DNA of 28,870 nt, from assembly GCA_964247745.1 (NCBI GenBank), contig CAXTVT010000042.1, forward strand, positions 1 to 28,870, given 5' to 3'. Of this stretch, positions 1-7,421 are shown one piece after another (position 1 is the stretch's first letter; each line of letters opens with the position of its first letter). Source of the stretch: RH-AL1 sp964247745 (GTDB lineage: Bacteria > Pseudomonadota > Alphaproteobacteria > Rhizobiales > Beijerinckiaceae). The notes under the pieces were generated by a model. The model was not told the DNA's origin and made no database searches. It worked only from the letters and a program-made list of their open reading frames with translations. Both the position numbers and the translations under genes were made by a program.

Positions 1-1
1 G

Positions 2-424
2 GCGATGGCCCGTCACGGCGTCGGCGGCGCGCGCGGCGAGGCCGCAGCGGGGTTCCCGACGGCACTACGCATTGGCCTGCCGGCCCTTCGAGCGGGACGC
101 GCCGCGGCGATGCCGCCACCCTTTCCGAGCCTTGTCCCGCAAGGGGGAAGGCCGTCGACGGAGCTCGCCGGCCGCGTGCAGGCCTTCTTCGCGCTGCTTG
201 CGGCCCTCGACGACACCAACCTCCTGTATCGAGGCGGGGCCGAGGGCCTGGCCTTCGCCCGGGCGCAGGCTCGGATCTTTCTTGATGCCGGCGGCGTCGG
301 GGAGCCGGACTGGCATGATCGCGCCTCGGCGATCCATCGCGCCTTCGTTTCCCGGCGCCTCAGCCCCGGCGGCTCGGCCGATCTTCTGGCCGTGACGCTG
401 TTCATCGATGCGACGCCGCGATGA
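2..424 (+). CDS. mdcB: MdcB, triphosphoribosyl-dephospho-CoA synthase (3' part)
   Basis: Makes the prosthetic-group precursor (2'-triphosphoribosyl-3'-dephospho-CoA) loaded on the malonate decarboxylase acyl carrier protein, in the cytoplasm. Only the C-terminal part is present: the frame is open to the window edge, so the true start lies upstream. Family signatures visible are GGARGEAAAGFP near the beginning, LLAALDDTNLL, RGGAEGLAFARAQAR and HRAFVSRRLSPGGSADLLA, all typical of the CitG/MdcB C-terminus. The stop overlaps the next start (ATGA), so it is translationally coupled to mdcH. Oddity: between LRAGR and LAALDDTN lies a Pro-rich stretch (AAAMPPPFPSLVPQGG) whose DNA resembles the intergenic palindromes seen later in the window; it may be an in-frame repeat insertion. 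Identity rests on motif memory and on the mdcH neighbour. Confidence 0.85.
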   Translation, partial: AMARHGVGGARGEAAAGFPTALRIGLPALRAGRAAAMPPPFPSLVPQGGRPSTELAGRVQAFFALLAALDDTNLLYRGGAEGLAFARAQARIFLDAGGVGEPDWHDRASAIHRAFVSRRLSPGGSADLLAVTLFIDATPR

Positions 425-1347
425 CACGCCTCGCGCTGCTCTGCTCGGGCCAGGGGTTCCAGCATCCCGCCATGTTCGCACTCACCGACGAGCGCGCGGC
501 CGGCGCCATCTTCGCCGCCGCCGAGGCGGTGCAAGGCCGCGACGTGCGGGAGATCGCCGCCAGCGCCGATAGGGCCGCGATGCACGACAACGCCACCGCC
601 CAGGTGATGGCCTGCACGCAGGCGCTCGCGGCCGCTGACGTGCTCCGCGACGCCATCGACGAGGACGTCGTCATCGCGGGCTACAGCGTCGGCGAGCTGG
701 CCGCCTGGGGCGTCGCCGGCGTGTTCGATGCCGAGACCCTGCTGCGGCTCGCCGAGGCCCGCGCCGCGGCGATGGACGCGGCGGCCGATGGCACCCCGGG
801 CGGCCTCGCCGCCGTGCGAGGCCTGCCGCGCGGCAGGCTGGACGCGCTCTGCCGGGAGCACGGCAGCCACGTCGCCATCGTCAACGGCACCGACCAGATC
901 GTGATCGGAGGCGTCCGCGACGCGCTCGGCGCCACGCTCGAGGCGGCCCGCGCGGCCGGCGCCGGCAAGGTTACGGCGCTCGCCGTCGGCGTGGCGTCGC
1001 ACACGCCGCTGCTCGCCGGTGCCATCGTGCCGTTTCGCGAGGCGCTGCGCCGGGCCGAGGCCCATACCCTGCCCGCCGACCGCCGCCTGCTCAGCGGCAT
1101 CGACGGCGCCACCGTCTTCGACCTCTCCGCCGGCCTCGACAAGCTGGCGCGGCAGGTCGCGCAAACGGTGGAATGGCAAGCCTGCATGGAGGCCTGCCGT
1201 GCCGCCGGGGTGACCCGCGCGCTCGAGCTGGGACCGGGCGGCGCGCTGGCGCACCTGATGGCCGAAAGCCTCGGCGCCCGAAACAGTCGGGCGCTCGACG
1301 ATTTCCGCTCCCTCGACGGCATCCGCCGCTGGCTGAGCGCGGACTGA
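421..1347 (+). CDS. mdcH: MdcH, malonyl-CoA:ACP transacylase of malonate decarboxylase
   Basis: Transfers a malonyl group from malonyl-CoA to the decarboxylase acyl carrier protein, starting the malonate decarboxylase cycle in the cytoplasm. The 308-aa protein begins with LALLCSGQGFQHPAMF, the FabD/MdcH start (SGQG in place of PGQG), and has the nucleophile elbow GYSVGE at residues 87-92 with Ser89 as predicted catalytic serine. The later segment VAIVNGTDQIVIGG and the VGVASHTPLL motif, carrying the family's second catalytic residue (His), also fit. FabD enzymes of fatty-acid synthesis usually have GHSLGE, so GYSVGE plus the mdcB and mdcF neighbours favours MdcH. It overlaps mdcB by 4 bp (ATGA) and is followed by mdcF after 10 bp, so the three form one operon. 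Confidence 0.9.
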   Translation: MTRLALLCSGQGFQHPAMFALTDERAAGAIFAAAEAVQGRDVREIAASADRAAMHDNATAQVMACTQALAAADVLRDAIDEDVVIAGYSVGELAAWGVAGVFDAETLLRLAEARAAAMDAAADGTPGGLAAVRGLPRGRLDALCREHGSHVAIVNGTDQIVIGGVRDALGATLEAARAAGAGKVTALAVGVASHTPLLAGAIVPFREALRRAEAHTLPADRRLLSGIDGATVFDLSAGLDKLARQVAQTVEWQACMEACRAAGVTRALELGPGGALAHLMAESLGARNSRALDDFRSLDGIRRWLSAD

Positions 1348-1357
1348 AACAAGCCCC

Positions 1358-2299
1358 ATGCTGAACACGATCGCCCTCGCCCTGGCGCCGACCTTCTTCG
1401 TGCTCGTGCTCGGCTATTGCGCCGGACGTTTCGGTCGCGTCGGCCAGCCCGCCGTCGGCCCGCTCAACACGCTGGTCATGGAATACGCGCTGCCGGCGGC
1501 GCTGTTCGTGGGCACGGCCACCGCGCCCCGCGCGGTGCTGTTCAAGCAGAGCGCGGCCTTCCCCGTGCTCGGGCTCGCCATGCTGGCGCCGTTCGCCGGC
1601 TGGTACGCCTACCGCCGTCGCCGCGGCGACGACATGGGCGATGCCGCCGTGCAGGCGCTGACGGTGTCGCTGCCGAACTTCGCCGCCGCGGGACTGCCGA
1701 TCGTCGCCGCGGTCTCGGGCCGCGAGGGCGGCTCCTTCATCGCGCTGACCATCGCCGCCGGAGCGATGATCCCGTCGCCGCTCGCCCTCACGCTGCTGGA
1801 ACTCTCCAAAGGCGGTACGGCCGGCGCCAGCCTCGCGCGCCGCGTCGCCGTCGCGCTCGGACGCGCCTGTGCCAAGCCGATCGTCTGGGCGCCGGCGATC
1901 GGCGTCGTGCTGGCGATCGCCGGCATCGCCCTGCCGCCGTTCGTGCTGAATTCGCTCAAGCTCATCGGCCAGGCCACGGCCGGCGCGGCGCTGTTCCTTA
2001 CCGGTCTCGTGCTGTCGCTGCAGCGCTTCCGCCTCACCGGGAGCCTGGTCGCCGCCGTCGTCGTCTCCAACGTCCTCCAGCCCTTGCTCTGCCTGCTCAT
2101 CGTGTGGCTGGCCCGCGTGCCGTGGGACGTCGCCCGCCTCACGATCCTGTGTTGCGCGCTGCCGTCGGGGTTCTTCGGCATCCTGTTCGCCGTGAACTAC
2201 AAGCGATCCACCGCGGAGATCGGCTCGATCGTGCTGGCCAGCACCGCGGTCAGTGCCGTGACGCTGTCGATCGGCCTCGCCCTGCTTTTCCCCAGCTGA
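1358..2299 (+). CDS. mdcF: MdcF, malonate transporter of the auxin efflux carrier family
   Basis: Inner-membrane carrier of the AEC family, predicted to import malonate for the decarboxylase encoded upstream. The 313-aa protein is almost entirely hydrophobic, about ten transmembrane segments in two blocks separated by a basic loop around YRRRRGDD. The first helix (IALALAPTFFVLVLGYCAGRFG) and the LNTLVMEYALPAALFVG segment with its conserved Asn and Pro are AEC hallmarks; LPNFAAAGLPIVAAVSG is the matching central motif. It ends the visible mdc operon. Specificity for malonate is inferred from the position behind mdcB-mdcH; the fold alone would only say AEC permease. Confidence 0.85.
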   Translation: MLNTIALALAPTFFVLVLGYCAGRFGRVGQPAVGPLNTLVMEYALPAALFVGTATAPRAVLFKQSAAFPVLGLAMLAPFAGWYAYRRRRGDDMGDAAVQALTVSLPNFAAAGLPIVAAVSGREGGSFIALTIAAGAMIPSPLALTLLELSKGGTAGASLARRVAVALGRACAKPIVWAPAIGVVLAIAGIALPPFVLNSLKLIGQATAGAALFLTGLVLSLQRFRLTGSLVAAVVVSNVLQPLLCLLIVWLARVPWDVARLTILCCALPSGFFGILFAVNYKRSTAEIGSIVLASTAVSAVTLSIGLALLFPS

Positions 2300-2368
2300 G
2301 GCTCAGATGACGCGTTGGTCTCGCGCGGCGGGTGTGCCACCATCGCACCGGCTTTCGAGGGAGGCGGT

Positions 2369-2845
2369 GTGAGCAGGATCGTATGGGCGCCGCTGACCTG
2401 GCTCGTGCTGGCCGGCTTCTACCTGTTCCTCGCGGGCAGCGCCGACACGGTCGAGATCATCGGCATGCTGGTCTGCTGCACGCTGGGCACGGCGCTCGCG
2501 GTCGGTCTGTCCCTCGTGGCGCAGGAGCATTTCGCCTTGCGCCCGGCACCGCGCGCCATCTTGCGCCCGCTCGCCGCCGCCATCCCCGAGTTCTTCACCG
2601 TCGGCCGCGAGCTGGTCGCCGTCGCGATCCACGGCGCCGGCCGCCATCGCGGCGACTACGTCCACCAGCCCTACGATTTCGGCGAGGCGACGCCGCGCGA
2701 CGCCGGTCGCCGCGCCGTGACCACCATCGGCGTCTCGCTGGCGCCGCGCACCTTCCTGGTCCGCGGCGACCGGGGCGCCGGCACGCTGCTGCTGCACGGC
2801 TTCCCGCCCAAGCCCGTCTCCGACGACACGCGATGGCCGGCATGA
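2369..2845 (+). CDS. mrpE: Mrp-type cation/proton antiporter subunit E (MbhA-like)
   Basis: Small membrane subunit E of a multisubunit Na+(or K+)/H+ antiporter. I place the start at a GTG (VSRIVWAPLTW) because a strong Shine-Dalgarno, GAGGGAGG, sits just upstream at 2357-2364; an in-frame TTG at 2315 would add an unsupported leader. This gives 158 aa, the usual MrpE length. Two hydrophobic helices (TWLVLAGFYLFLAGS; VEIIGMLVCCTLGTALAVGL) are followed by a soluble C-terminal domain with ELVAVAIHGAGRHR and TTIGVSLAPRTFLVRGD, corresponding to the MrpE region that usually reads SPGT. The gene is 69 bp after mdcF, with its own strong RBS, and starts a seven-gene antiporter operon. Confidence 0.85.
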   Translation: MSRIVWAPLTWLVLAGFYLFLAGSADTVEIIGMLVCCTLGTALAVGLSLVAQEHFALRPAPRAILRPLAAAIPEFFTVGRELVAVAIHGAGRHRGDYVHQPYDFGEATPRDAGRRAVTTIGVSLAPRTFLVRGDRGAGTLLLHGFPPKPVSDDTRWPA

Positions 2846-3093
2846 ACGCCTGGCTCGTCGCCACCATCCTGCTGCTGCCGCCGCTGCTGGTGCCGGTCTA
2901 CGTCGCCACGCGGGAGAACGCCAACAACCGGCTCGTCGCCGTGCAGGTGGCGTCGACACTGGCGGCTTTGATCATCGCGCTGATGACCTTCGCGTTCGAT
3001 CAGAGCTCGTTCATCGATGTCGCGCTTTGCGTCACCCTGCTCGCGGTGCCCGGCACCTACCTCTACACGATCTTCATGGAGCGCTGGCTGTGA
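2842..3093 (+). CDS. mrpF: Mrp-type antiporter subunit F (MbhB-like)
   Basis: Small integral-membrane subunit F of the Mrp/MBH antiporter module. It has three predicted helices: LVATILLLPPLLVPVYVA, LVAVQVASTLAALIIALMTF and FIDVALCVTLLAVPGTYLYT. The Asp in SSFIDVALC and the family pattern NNRLVAVQ before helix 2 agree with MrpF. The chosen ATG overlaps the mrpE stop as ATGA, giving 83 aa; an in-frame ATG three codons upstream (2833) is equally possible and neither has a clear Shine-Dalgarno, which suggests coupling to mrpE. Followed by mrpG after 13 bp. Confidence 0.85.
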   Translation: MNAWLVATILLLPPLLVPVYVATRENANNRLVAVQVASTLAALIIALMTFAFDQSSFIDVALCVTLLAVPGTYLYTIFMERWL

Positions 3094-3106
3094 AGGAGCT
3101 CGTTTG

Positions 3107-3400
3107 ATGAAGGGTTTGGCGATCGACGTGCTGCTCGCGCTCGCCGTGGCCTCGGCCTGGCTCGGCGCGGTCGGCTTCGCCCGTCTGAAATCCTCGATGG
3201 ATCGGCTGCACTGCGCCACCTTCGTCACGCTCGGCTCCGGCCTGCCGATCGTCATCGCCGCCTTCGTCGAGGACGGTATCTCCCAGCGTCCGTTCAAGAT
3301 CCTGTTGCTGTTCGCCGTGGCGCTCGTCGCCGGCGCCTCGGTCAACCAGGCCATCGCCCGCGCGGTCTTCACCCGCGACGAGATCGGGGAGCGGATGTGA
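3107..3400 (+). CDS. mrpG: Mrp-type antiporter subunit G (MbhC-like)
   Basis: Subunit G of the antiporter, 97 aa with three helices. The segment GAVGFARLKSSMDRLHCATFVTLGSGLP is the conserved MrpG core (family form: G..RLPD.Y.R.HAAT....LG). A Shine-Dalgarno AAGGAGCT lies at 3093-3100, directly overlapping the mrpF stop region. The gene ends in ATGTGA, where the next gene's GTG start overlaps the stop by 4 bp. Its place after mrpE-mrpF and before an MbhD-like gene is the membrane-bound hydrogenase (MBH) order rather than the classical mrpABCDEFG order. Confidence 0.85.
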   Translation: MKGLAIDVLLALAVASAWLGAVGFARLKSSMDRLHCATFVTLGSGLPIVIAAFVEDGISQRPFKILLLFAVALVAGASVNQAIARAVFTRDEIGERM

Positions 3401-3669
3401 GGCTCCTCCTTCCCATCCTCCTGATCCTGGTCGCGCTCGCCGGCACGGGCGTGGTGCTGTCGCGCGAGCCGCGCCGGCAGGTGCTGGCGATCGCCGCCAA
3501 CGGCTTCGTACTCGCGATCCTGTTCATGGCGCTGCAGGCGCCCGACGTCGCCTTCGCCGAGATCGCGGTGGGGTCCGCCGCCACGCCGCTGCTGTTCCTG
3601 GTGGCGTTGGCCTCGATGCGCATGAAGCAGGAGATGGCGATCGAGAAAAACAAGGACGAGGACGCGTGA
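3397..3669 (+). CDS. MbhD-like subunit (DUF4040), detached C-terminal piece of MrpA
   Basis: A 90-aa membrane protein with helices at about 2-20 (LLLPILLILVALAGTGVVL), 27-46 (VLAIAANGFVLAILFMALQA) and 55-73. The motif LFMALQAPDVAFAEIAVGSAA matches the MbhD/DUF4040 domain (family form: APDVAxTEAxVGxG), which in classical Mrp antiporters is fused inside the C-terminal part of MrpA and in MBH is a separate subunit. The start is GTG overlapping the mrpG stop (GTGA), and the stop overlaps the next GTG in the same way. Its stand-alone state is evidence that this operon is of the MBH/Mbs layout. It would help form the cation path next to subunits E, F and G. Confidence 0.82.
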   Translation: MRLLLPILLILVALAGTGVVLSREPRRQVLAIAANGFVLAILFMALQAPDVAFAEIAVGSAATPLLFLVALASMRMKQEMAIEKNKDEDA

Positions 3670-4448
3670 GCCCCCGCGCTCGCCTCGTGCTGCTGATCCT
3701 CGCCTTCGTCGTGCTGGCGCCGGCCGCCGTCCGACTCGCCGGCGCCATGCCGACCTTCGGCGCGCATCCTCTTCCTTACGGCGACGCCATCAACGATCTC
3801 GCGCCGAAGGAGCGCAAGGTCACCAACACGGTCACGGCGGTGAACTTCGACTATCGCGGCTTCGACACGCTGGGCGAGGAATTCATGCTGCTCGCCGCGG
3901 TGACCGGCACGGTGGTGCTGCTGCGCGGCTCGCGCGGCGAGGAGACCGCGAGCCATCCGGGCCAGGTGCCGGGCCGCACCATCCCGCCGCGAACCGATGC
4001 CGCGATCCTCGTCAGCCGCGTGCTGGCGCCGCTCGTGTTCGTCTTCGGCATCTACGTCTCAATCCACGCCACGACGACGCCGGGCGGCGGCTTCCAGGGC
4101 GGCGTCATCACCGCGTCGTCGTTGCTGCTGGTGTTCCTCGGCGGCGGATACGGCGGCTGGCGGAACCTCATCAAGGCGCAGGTGCTCGACATTTGCGAGG
4201 GCGGCGGCGCGCTGCTGTTCGCCATCATGGGGTTCGCGGCTCTGGCGCTCGGCCTGCCGTTCGCCTCCAACTACCTGCCGTTCGGTACGCTGAAGAGCGC
4301 ATGGTCGGGCGGCACGATGTTCGTCGACAACATCGGGGTCGCCTTCGCCGTCTTCGGCAGCTTCAGCCTCGTCTTCCTCGAGTTCATGGAGGAGACGCGC
4401 GCCTACGAGCCCGGCGACGACGAGCCCGGCGAAGGAAAAGTCGAATGA
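3666..4448 (+). CDS. mrpB: Fused MbhE + MrpB antiporter subunit
   Basis: A 260-aa membrane subunit that joins two pieces. Residues 1 to about 85 look like MbhE, the last part of MrpA: a signal-anchor helix, then TAVNFDYRGFDTLGEEFMLLAAVTG, the conserved NV.YRGFDTLGE pattern. From about residue 112 the protein is MrpB/MnhB: RTDAAILVSRVLAPLVFVFG, HATTTPGGGFQGGVI and FVDNIGVAFAVFGSFSLVFLEF. The PGGGFQGG stretch is the MrpB signature. It starts at a GTG overlapping the previous stop and ends overlapping mrpC (ATGA). Four helices are expected in the B part. In Pyrococcus MBH these two pieces are separate genes (mbhE, mbhF), so this is a fusion relative to that order. Confidence 0.82.
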   Translation: MSPRARLVLLILAFVVLAPAAVRLAGAMPTFGAHPLPYGDAINDLAPKERKVTNTVTAVNFDYRGFDTLGEEFMLLAAVTGTVVLLRGSRGEETASHPGQVPGRTIPPRTDAAILVSRVLAPLVFVFGIYVSIHATTTPGGGFQGGVITASSLLLVFLGGGYGGWRNLIKAQVLDICEGGGALLFAIMGFAALALGLPFASNYLPFGTLKSAWSGGTMFVDNIGVAFAVFGSFSLVFLEFMEETRAYEPGDDEPGEGKVE

Positions 4449-4789
4449 GCACCCTCCCCTGGCTCGTCGCCGCCTGGCTGTTCGGCGTCGGCCTCTACGG
4501 CATCGTGACCAGCCGCAACTACGTGCACCTCATCGGCTGCCTCTCGGTGTGCCAGTCGGCGACCTACGTCCTGTTGCTGTCGATCGGCTACAAGTGGAAC
4601 GCCGGCGCGCCGATCTTCTACGATCATCCGCCGGGCACGCCGGCCGTCGACCCCGTGGTGCAGGCGCTGGTGCTGACCGACATCGTCGTCGGCGCCACCA
4701 TCTCGGCGCTGCTGCTGGCGCTCACGCTGCAGATGCACAAGCGCAAGGGCACGGTGGACCCCTACGAGCTGAAGCCGCTGCGCAAATGA
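4445..4789 (+). CDS. mrpC: Mrp-type antiporter subunit C (NuoK-like)
   Basis: A 114-aa NuoK/MrpC-family membrane subunit with three helices. Family features are GLYGIVTSRNYVHLIGCLSVCQSATYVLLLS and QALVLTDIVVGATISALLLALTLQ, the latter matching the PxPQALVLTAIVIG motif of MrpC. The Asp in LVLTDIVVG is typical of this branch. It overlaps mrpB by 4 bp. After its stop the operon is interrupted by about 200 bp carrying a palindromic repeat before mrpD. Confidence 0.87.
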   Translation: MSTLPWLVAAWLFGVGLYGIVTSRNYVHLIGCLSVCQSATYVLLLSIGYKWNAGAPIFYDHPPGTPAVDPVVQALVLTDIVVGATISALLLALTLQMHKRKGTVDPYELKPLRK

Positions 4790-4827
4790 GGGGGTCGAAA
4801 ACGATTCCAAATCGGTGGATGCACCTC

Positions 4828-4917
4828 CGTCGTTGCGAGCCGGAGGCGAAGCAATCCGGGGGCGGCATCTTGCTCCTCTCGCCGCCCCTGGGTTGCTCCG
4901 CTTCGCTCGCCATGACG
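4828..4917. repeat. Palindromic intergenic repeat between mrpC and mrpD (type C)
   Basis: An imperfect inverted repeat of about 90 bp: the left arm begins CGTCGTTGCGAGCCGGAGGC and continues to GCAATCC; the right arm runs from GGGTTGCTCCGCTTCGCTCG to CATGACG. This is the widely dispersed alphaproteobacterial element whose usual form is CGTCATTGCGAGCGAAGCGA. A hairpin here could stabilise or attenuate the transcript before mrpD. The rest of 4790-4991 holds no gene I can support. Confidence 0.75.
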
Positions 4918-4991
4918 GCTCTTGGACCGATATGCGCGAGAGATGGCCGAGAGCGGCTCCTCCATGACCTGCTCCAACGACCAGGGCACGC

Positions 4992-6785
4992 ATGATCCCC
5001 GACGCGATCCTCCTTCCGCTGCCCGTCGCGGGCCCGATGGCGTTCGCGGCGATCCTGCTGATCCTCGGCCATGTCCTGCCCAAGCACGCGCCCGACATCG
5101 TCGCCACGCTGGTGGCGCTGGCGTCCGGCGCGGCCTGCGCCACACTGGCGGTGCGAGCCGGCCAAGGTCCCATCGTCGAATGGTTCGGCGGCTGGGTGCC
5201 GCGCCACGGCGTGACGCTCGGCATCGCGTTCGCCGCCGATCGCGCCTCCGCCACCATCGCGACGCTGGTGTGCCTGCTGTTTGCCAGCAGCTTCGTCTTC
5301 TCCTGGGGCTATTTCGACAAGATCAGCGCGCATTTCCAGGTGCTGATGCTGCTGTTCCTGGCCGCGATGGTCGGCTTCACGCTGACCCACGACCTCTTCA
5401 ACCTGTTCGTCTGGTTCGAGGTCATGAGCGTGACCGCCTTCGCGCTGACCGGCTACAAGCTGGAAGGCTCGGCGATCGCCGGCGCGCTCAACTTCACCGT
5501 CACCAATTCGCTCGCCGGCTTCATGATGCTGGCCGGCATCGGGCTGATCTATTCGCGGGCCGGCGCTCTCGATTTCTCCTCGCTGGCCGTGCACGTCGCC
5601 GCCAGCCCGCACGATCCGGTGATCGACGGCGCCTTCTGCCTTGTCGTCTGCGGCCTGCTGACCAAGGCGGCGATGGTGCCGTTCCACTTCTGGCTCAACG
5701 ACGCCCACGCCGTGGCGCCCTCGCCGGTCTGCGTGATCTTCTCCGGCGCGATGGTGGCGATCGGCCTGTTCGGCGTCGCCAAGCTCGTCAATTCCGTCTT
5801 CGCCGGCTACGCCGATGTCGTCGGCGCGATGCACACGATCATCCTCGGGCTTGCCTGCCTCGGAGCGCTGGTCGGCGGCCTGATGGCGCTGCAGCAGCGC
5901 CACGTGAAGCGCATGCTGGCGTTCTCCACCATCTCGCACGCCGGCATCATGCTGGCGGGAGTCGCGACGCTGTCGAACGACGGCACCGCCGGCTTCCTCA
6001 GCTACATGGTCGGCCACGGGCTCATCAAGGGCGGCCTGTTCATGGTCGCCGGCATCCTGCTCGCGACACGGGCCTCGATCGACGAGATCGAGCTGCGCGG
6101 CCTCGGCCGCCACGGCATCTGGCCGGCCGGCATTCTGATGGCGGCGGGCGGCCTCGTGCTCGGCGGGCTGCCGTTCGGCATCACCGACGAGGGCTTCAAG
6201 CTGATCGGCTCCGGCCTGGAGAAGGGCGGCAGCGGCTGGGTGTTCGCCGTCCTCGCGATCGGCGCGGCACTGACCGGCGGCGCGATCCTGCGGGCCACCG
6301 GCCGCATCTTCCTCGGGCTCGGCCCCGATCCCGGCGAGGAGGCAGGCGCGCCCACCGAGAAGGAGCAGGAGAAGGCCGATCGCCCGTTCTGGCTGATGGC
6401 GGCGCCGGCCGCGCTGCTGACGATCCTGGCCTTCGTGCCCGGCGACATCGTCCGGCACTACGCCACGACGGCGATCGCGGCGTTCTTCCATCCCGACGGT
6501 CAGGCCTATCTCGGCCTGCAGCCGCCCCGCGCGACGGAGATCGTGCCCTTGCCGAAAGGCTTCGCGCTGGAGTGGATGGTGTGGGCGGCGCTGGCCGGGT
6601 CGATCGTCATCGCCGGCTACAGCCTCTTCCGCGAGGATCTGCCGAAGGTGTTCCGCGGTACCACGCGGCGCACGTTCGGGCCGGTGTTCCGCAACCTCGA
6701 GGCGCTGCACAGCGGCCTCATCAACGACTACGTCACCTGGATCGCCGTCGGCCTCGCCGCGGTCGTCGGCGCCTTTGTGCTGTGA
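4992..6785 (+). CDS. mrpD: Mrp-type antiporter subunit D, the ion-translocating NuoM/N-like subunit
   Basis: The only large antiporter-like subunit in the cluster, 597 aa with about 14 helices. It has the key residues of proton-pumping Mrp/complex I subunits: Glu143 in LFNLFVWFEVMSV, Lys225 in LLTKAAMVPFHFWLNDAHAVAPSPV, and His342 and Lys346 in HGLIKGGLFMVAG. Glu143 and Lys225 align by context with residues known to be essential in Bacillus MrpD. It lies 202 bp after mrpC, separated by a palindromic repeat, and has only a weak GGG-containing Shine-Dalgarno. Because the MrpA N-terminal (ND5-like) subunit is absent, this protein should carry the only ion channel of the complex in this locus, as MbhH does in MBH. 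No hydrogenase or MbsL-type gene follows. Confidence 0.87.
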   Translation: MIPDAILLPLPVAGPMAFAAILLILGHVLPKHAPDIVATLVALASGAACATLAVRAGQGPIVEWFGGWVPRHGVTLGIAFAADRASATIATLVCLLFASSFVFSWGYFDKISAHFQVLMLLFLAAMVGFTLTHDLFNLFVWFEVMSVTAFALTGYKLEGSAIAGALNFTVTNSLAGFMMLAGIGLIYSRAGALDFSSLAVHVAASPHDPVIDGAFCLVVCGLLTKAAMVPFHFWLNDAHAVAPSPVCVIFSGAMVAIGLFGVAKLVNSVFAGYADVVGAMHTIILGLACLGALVGGLMALQQRHVKRMLAFSTISHAGIMLAGVATLSNDGTAGFLSYMVGHGLIKGGLFMVAGILLATRASIDEIELRGLGRHGIWPAGILMAAGGLVLGGLPFGITDEGFKLIGSGLEKGGSGWVFAVLAIGAALTGGAILRATGRIFLGLGPDPGEEAGAPTEKEQEKADRPFWLMAAPAALLTILAFVPGDIVRHYATTAIAAFFHPDGQAYLGLQPPRATEIVPLPKGFALEWMVWAALAGSIVIAGYSLFREDLPKVFRGTTRRTFGPVFRNLEALHSGLINDYVTWIAVGLAAVVGAFVL

Positions 6786-6888
6786 TCAGCCGACCGACAG
6801 ATGCACTACTTGCGATCGGTCCGTCGAGACAATAATTTTGCCGGAGGCTGGAAGACAACCCCTGGCCTTTTTGATCTGACAGTAAATG

Positions 6889-7421
6889 TCAACTGGCTGC
6901 CGAAACCGAGAATGTTATCAACTGATCATGTCCGGTCGGATTGGCTGGACTCATTTGGGATGATAACGCGCCTGTCGGCGTACTACTGAGAGTATAAGCG
7001 CTCGTCGCTCCGCTCCAACGGTGGTTCCAACTCAAAAGGATGGTGACAAGCTGGCTGTTCGCAAATACTGCCGACCACTGATATGTACCTTTAGGACCCA
7101 TAGTCTGCCCNNNNNNNNNNNNNNNNNNNNNNNNNNNNNNNNNNNNNNNNNNNNNNNNNNNNNNNNNNNNNNNNNNNNNNNNNNNNNNNNNNNNNNNNNN
7201 NNNNNNNNNNTGTTCGCAAATACTGCCGACCACTGATATGTACCTTTAGGACCCATAGTCTGCCCGTCGTGGTTCGACACGTCGATTTCCCAATTCTCGC
7301 CACTGTTTACTGGATCTGAAGGGCTGTTTGTCACCTTTCCATGCTCGATGTCTTCAGCCGACTTCGTCCAATTATATCCGGAATTGTTTTGCACCGTAAT
7401 GTTCGCATTTCGTCCCGACAT
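6889..7421 (-). CDS. Small unrecognised protein, possibly beta-sandwich (aegerolysin-like?)
   Basis: Read through the assembly gap by collapsing the duplicated 55-bp flank, this gives one continuous 125-aa protein: start at 7421 with Shine-Dalgarno AGGAG (complement 7428-7432), stop at 6889. It begins MSGRNANITVQNNSGYNW and ends GHDQLITFSVSAAS. It has no signal peptide, few charged residues, many Asn/Ser/Thr/Gly/Trp and alternating hydrophobics, consistent with a beta-sandwich. The opening ITVQNNSGY and the Gly-rich middle recall aegerolysin-type small pore-forming or lipid-binding proteins, but I see no decisive motif. Base composition is clearly lower in GC than its neighbours and the gene lies at the 3' side of a tRNA, suggesting acquisition. 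Function unknown. Confidence 0.6.
7111..7210. other. Assembly gap (100 N) flanked by identical 55-bp ends
   Basis: The 55 bases at 7056-7110 are repeated exactly at 7211-7265, on either side of exactly 100 N. This is what a scaffolder leaves when two contigs overlap by one k-mer (55) but are not merged. Collapsing the copies restores one open reading frame on the minus strand, so there is probably no missing sequence here. Confidence 0.9.

Noticed and set aside
2315..2368. Upstream TTG start for mrpE
   Set aside because: It adds an unrelated leader; the GTG at 2369 has a strong Shine-Dalgarno and gives the family's normal N-terminus.
4722..6710. 662-codon minus-strand frame opposite mrpD
   Set aside because: Same kind of shadow; the plus strand encodes a clear MrpD with all key residues.
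7056..7265. Biological 55-bp direct repeat (for example att or transposon duplication)
   Set aside because: Exact 55 bases flanking exactly 100 N, found twice in the window with the same length, and collapsing restores frames; assembly artefact.
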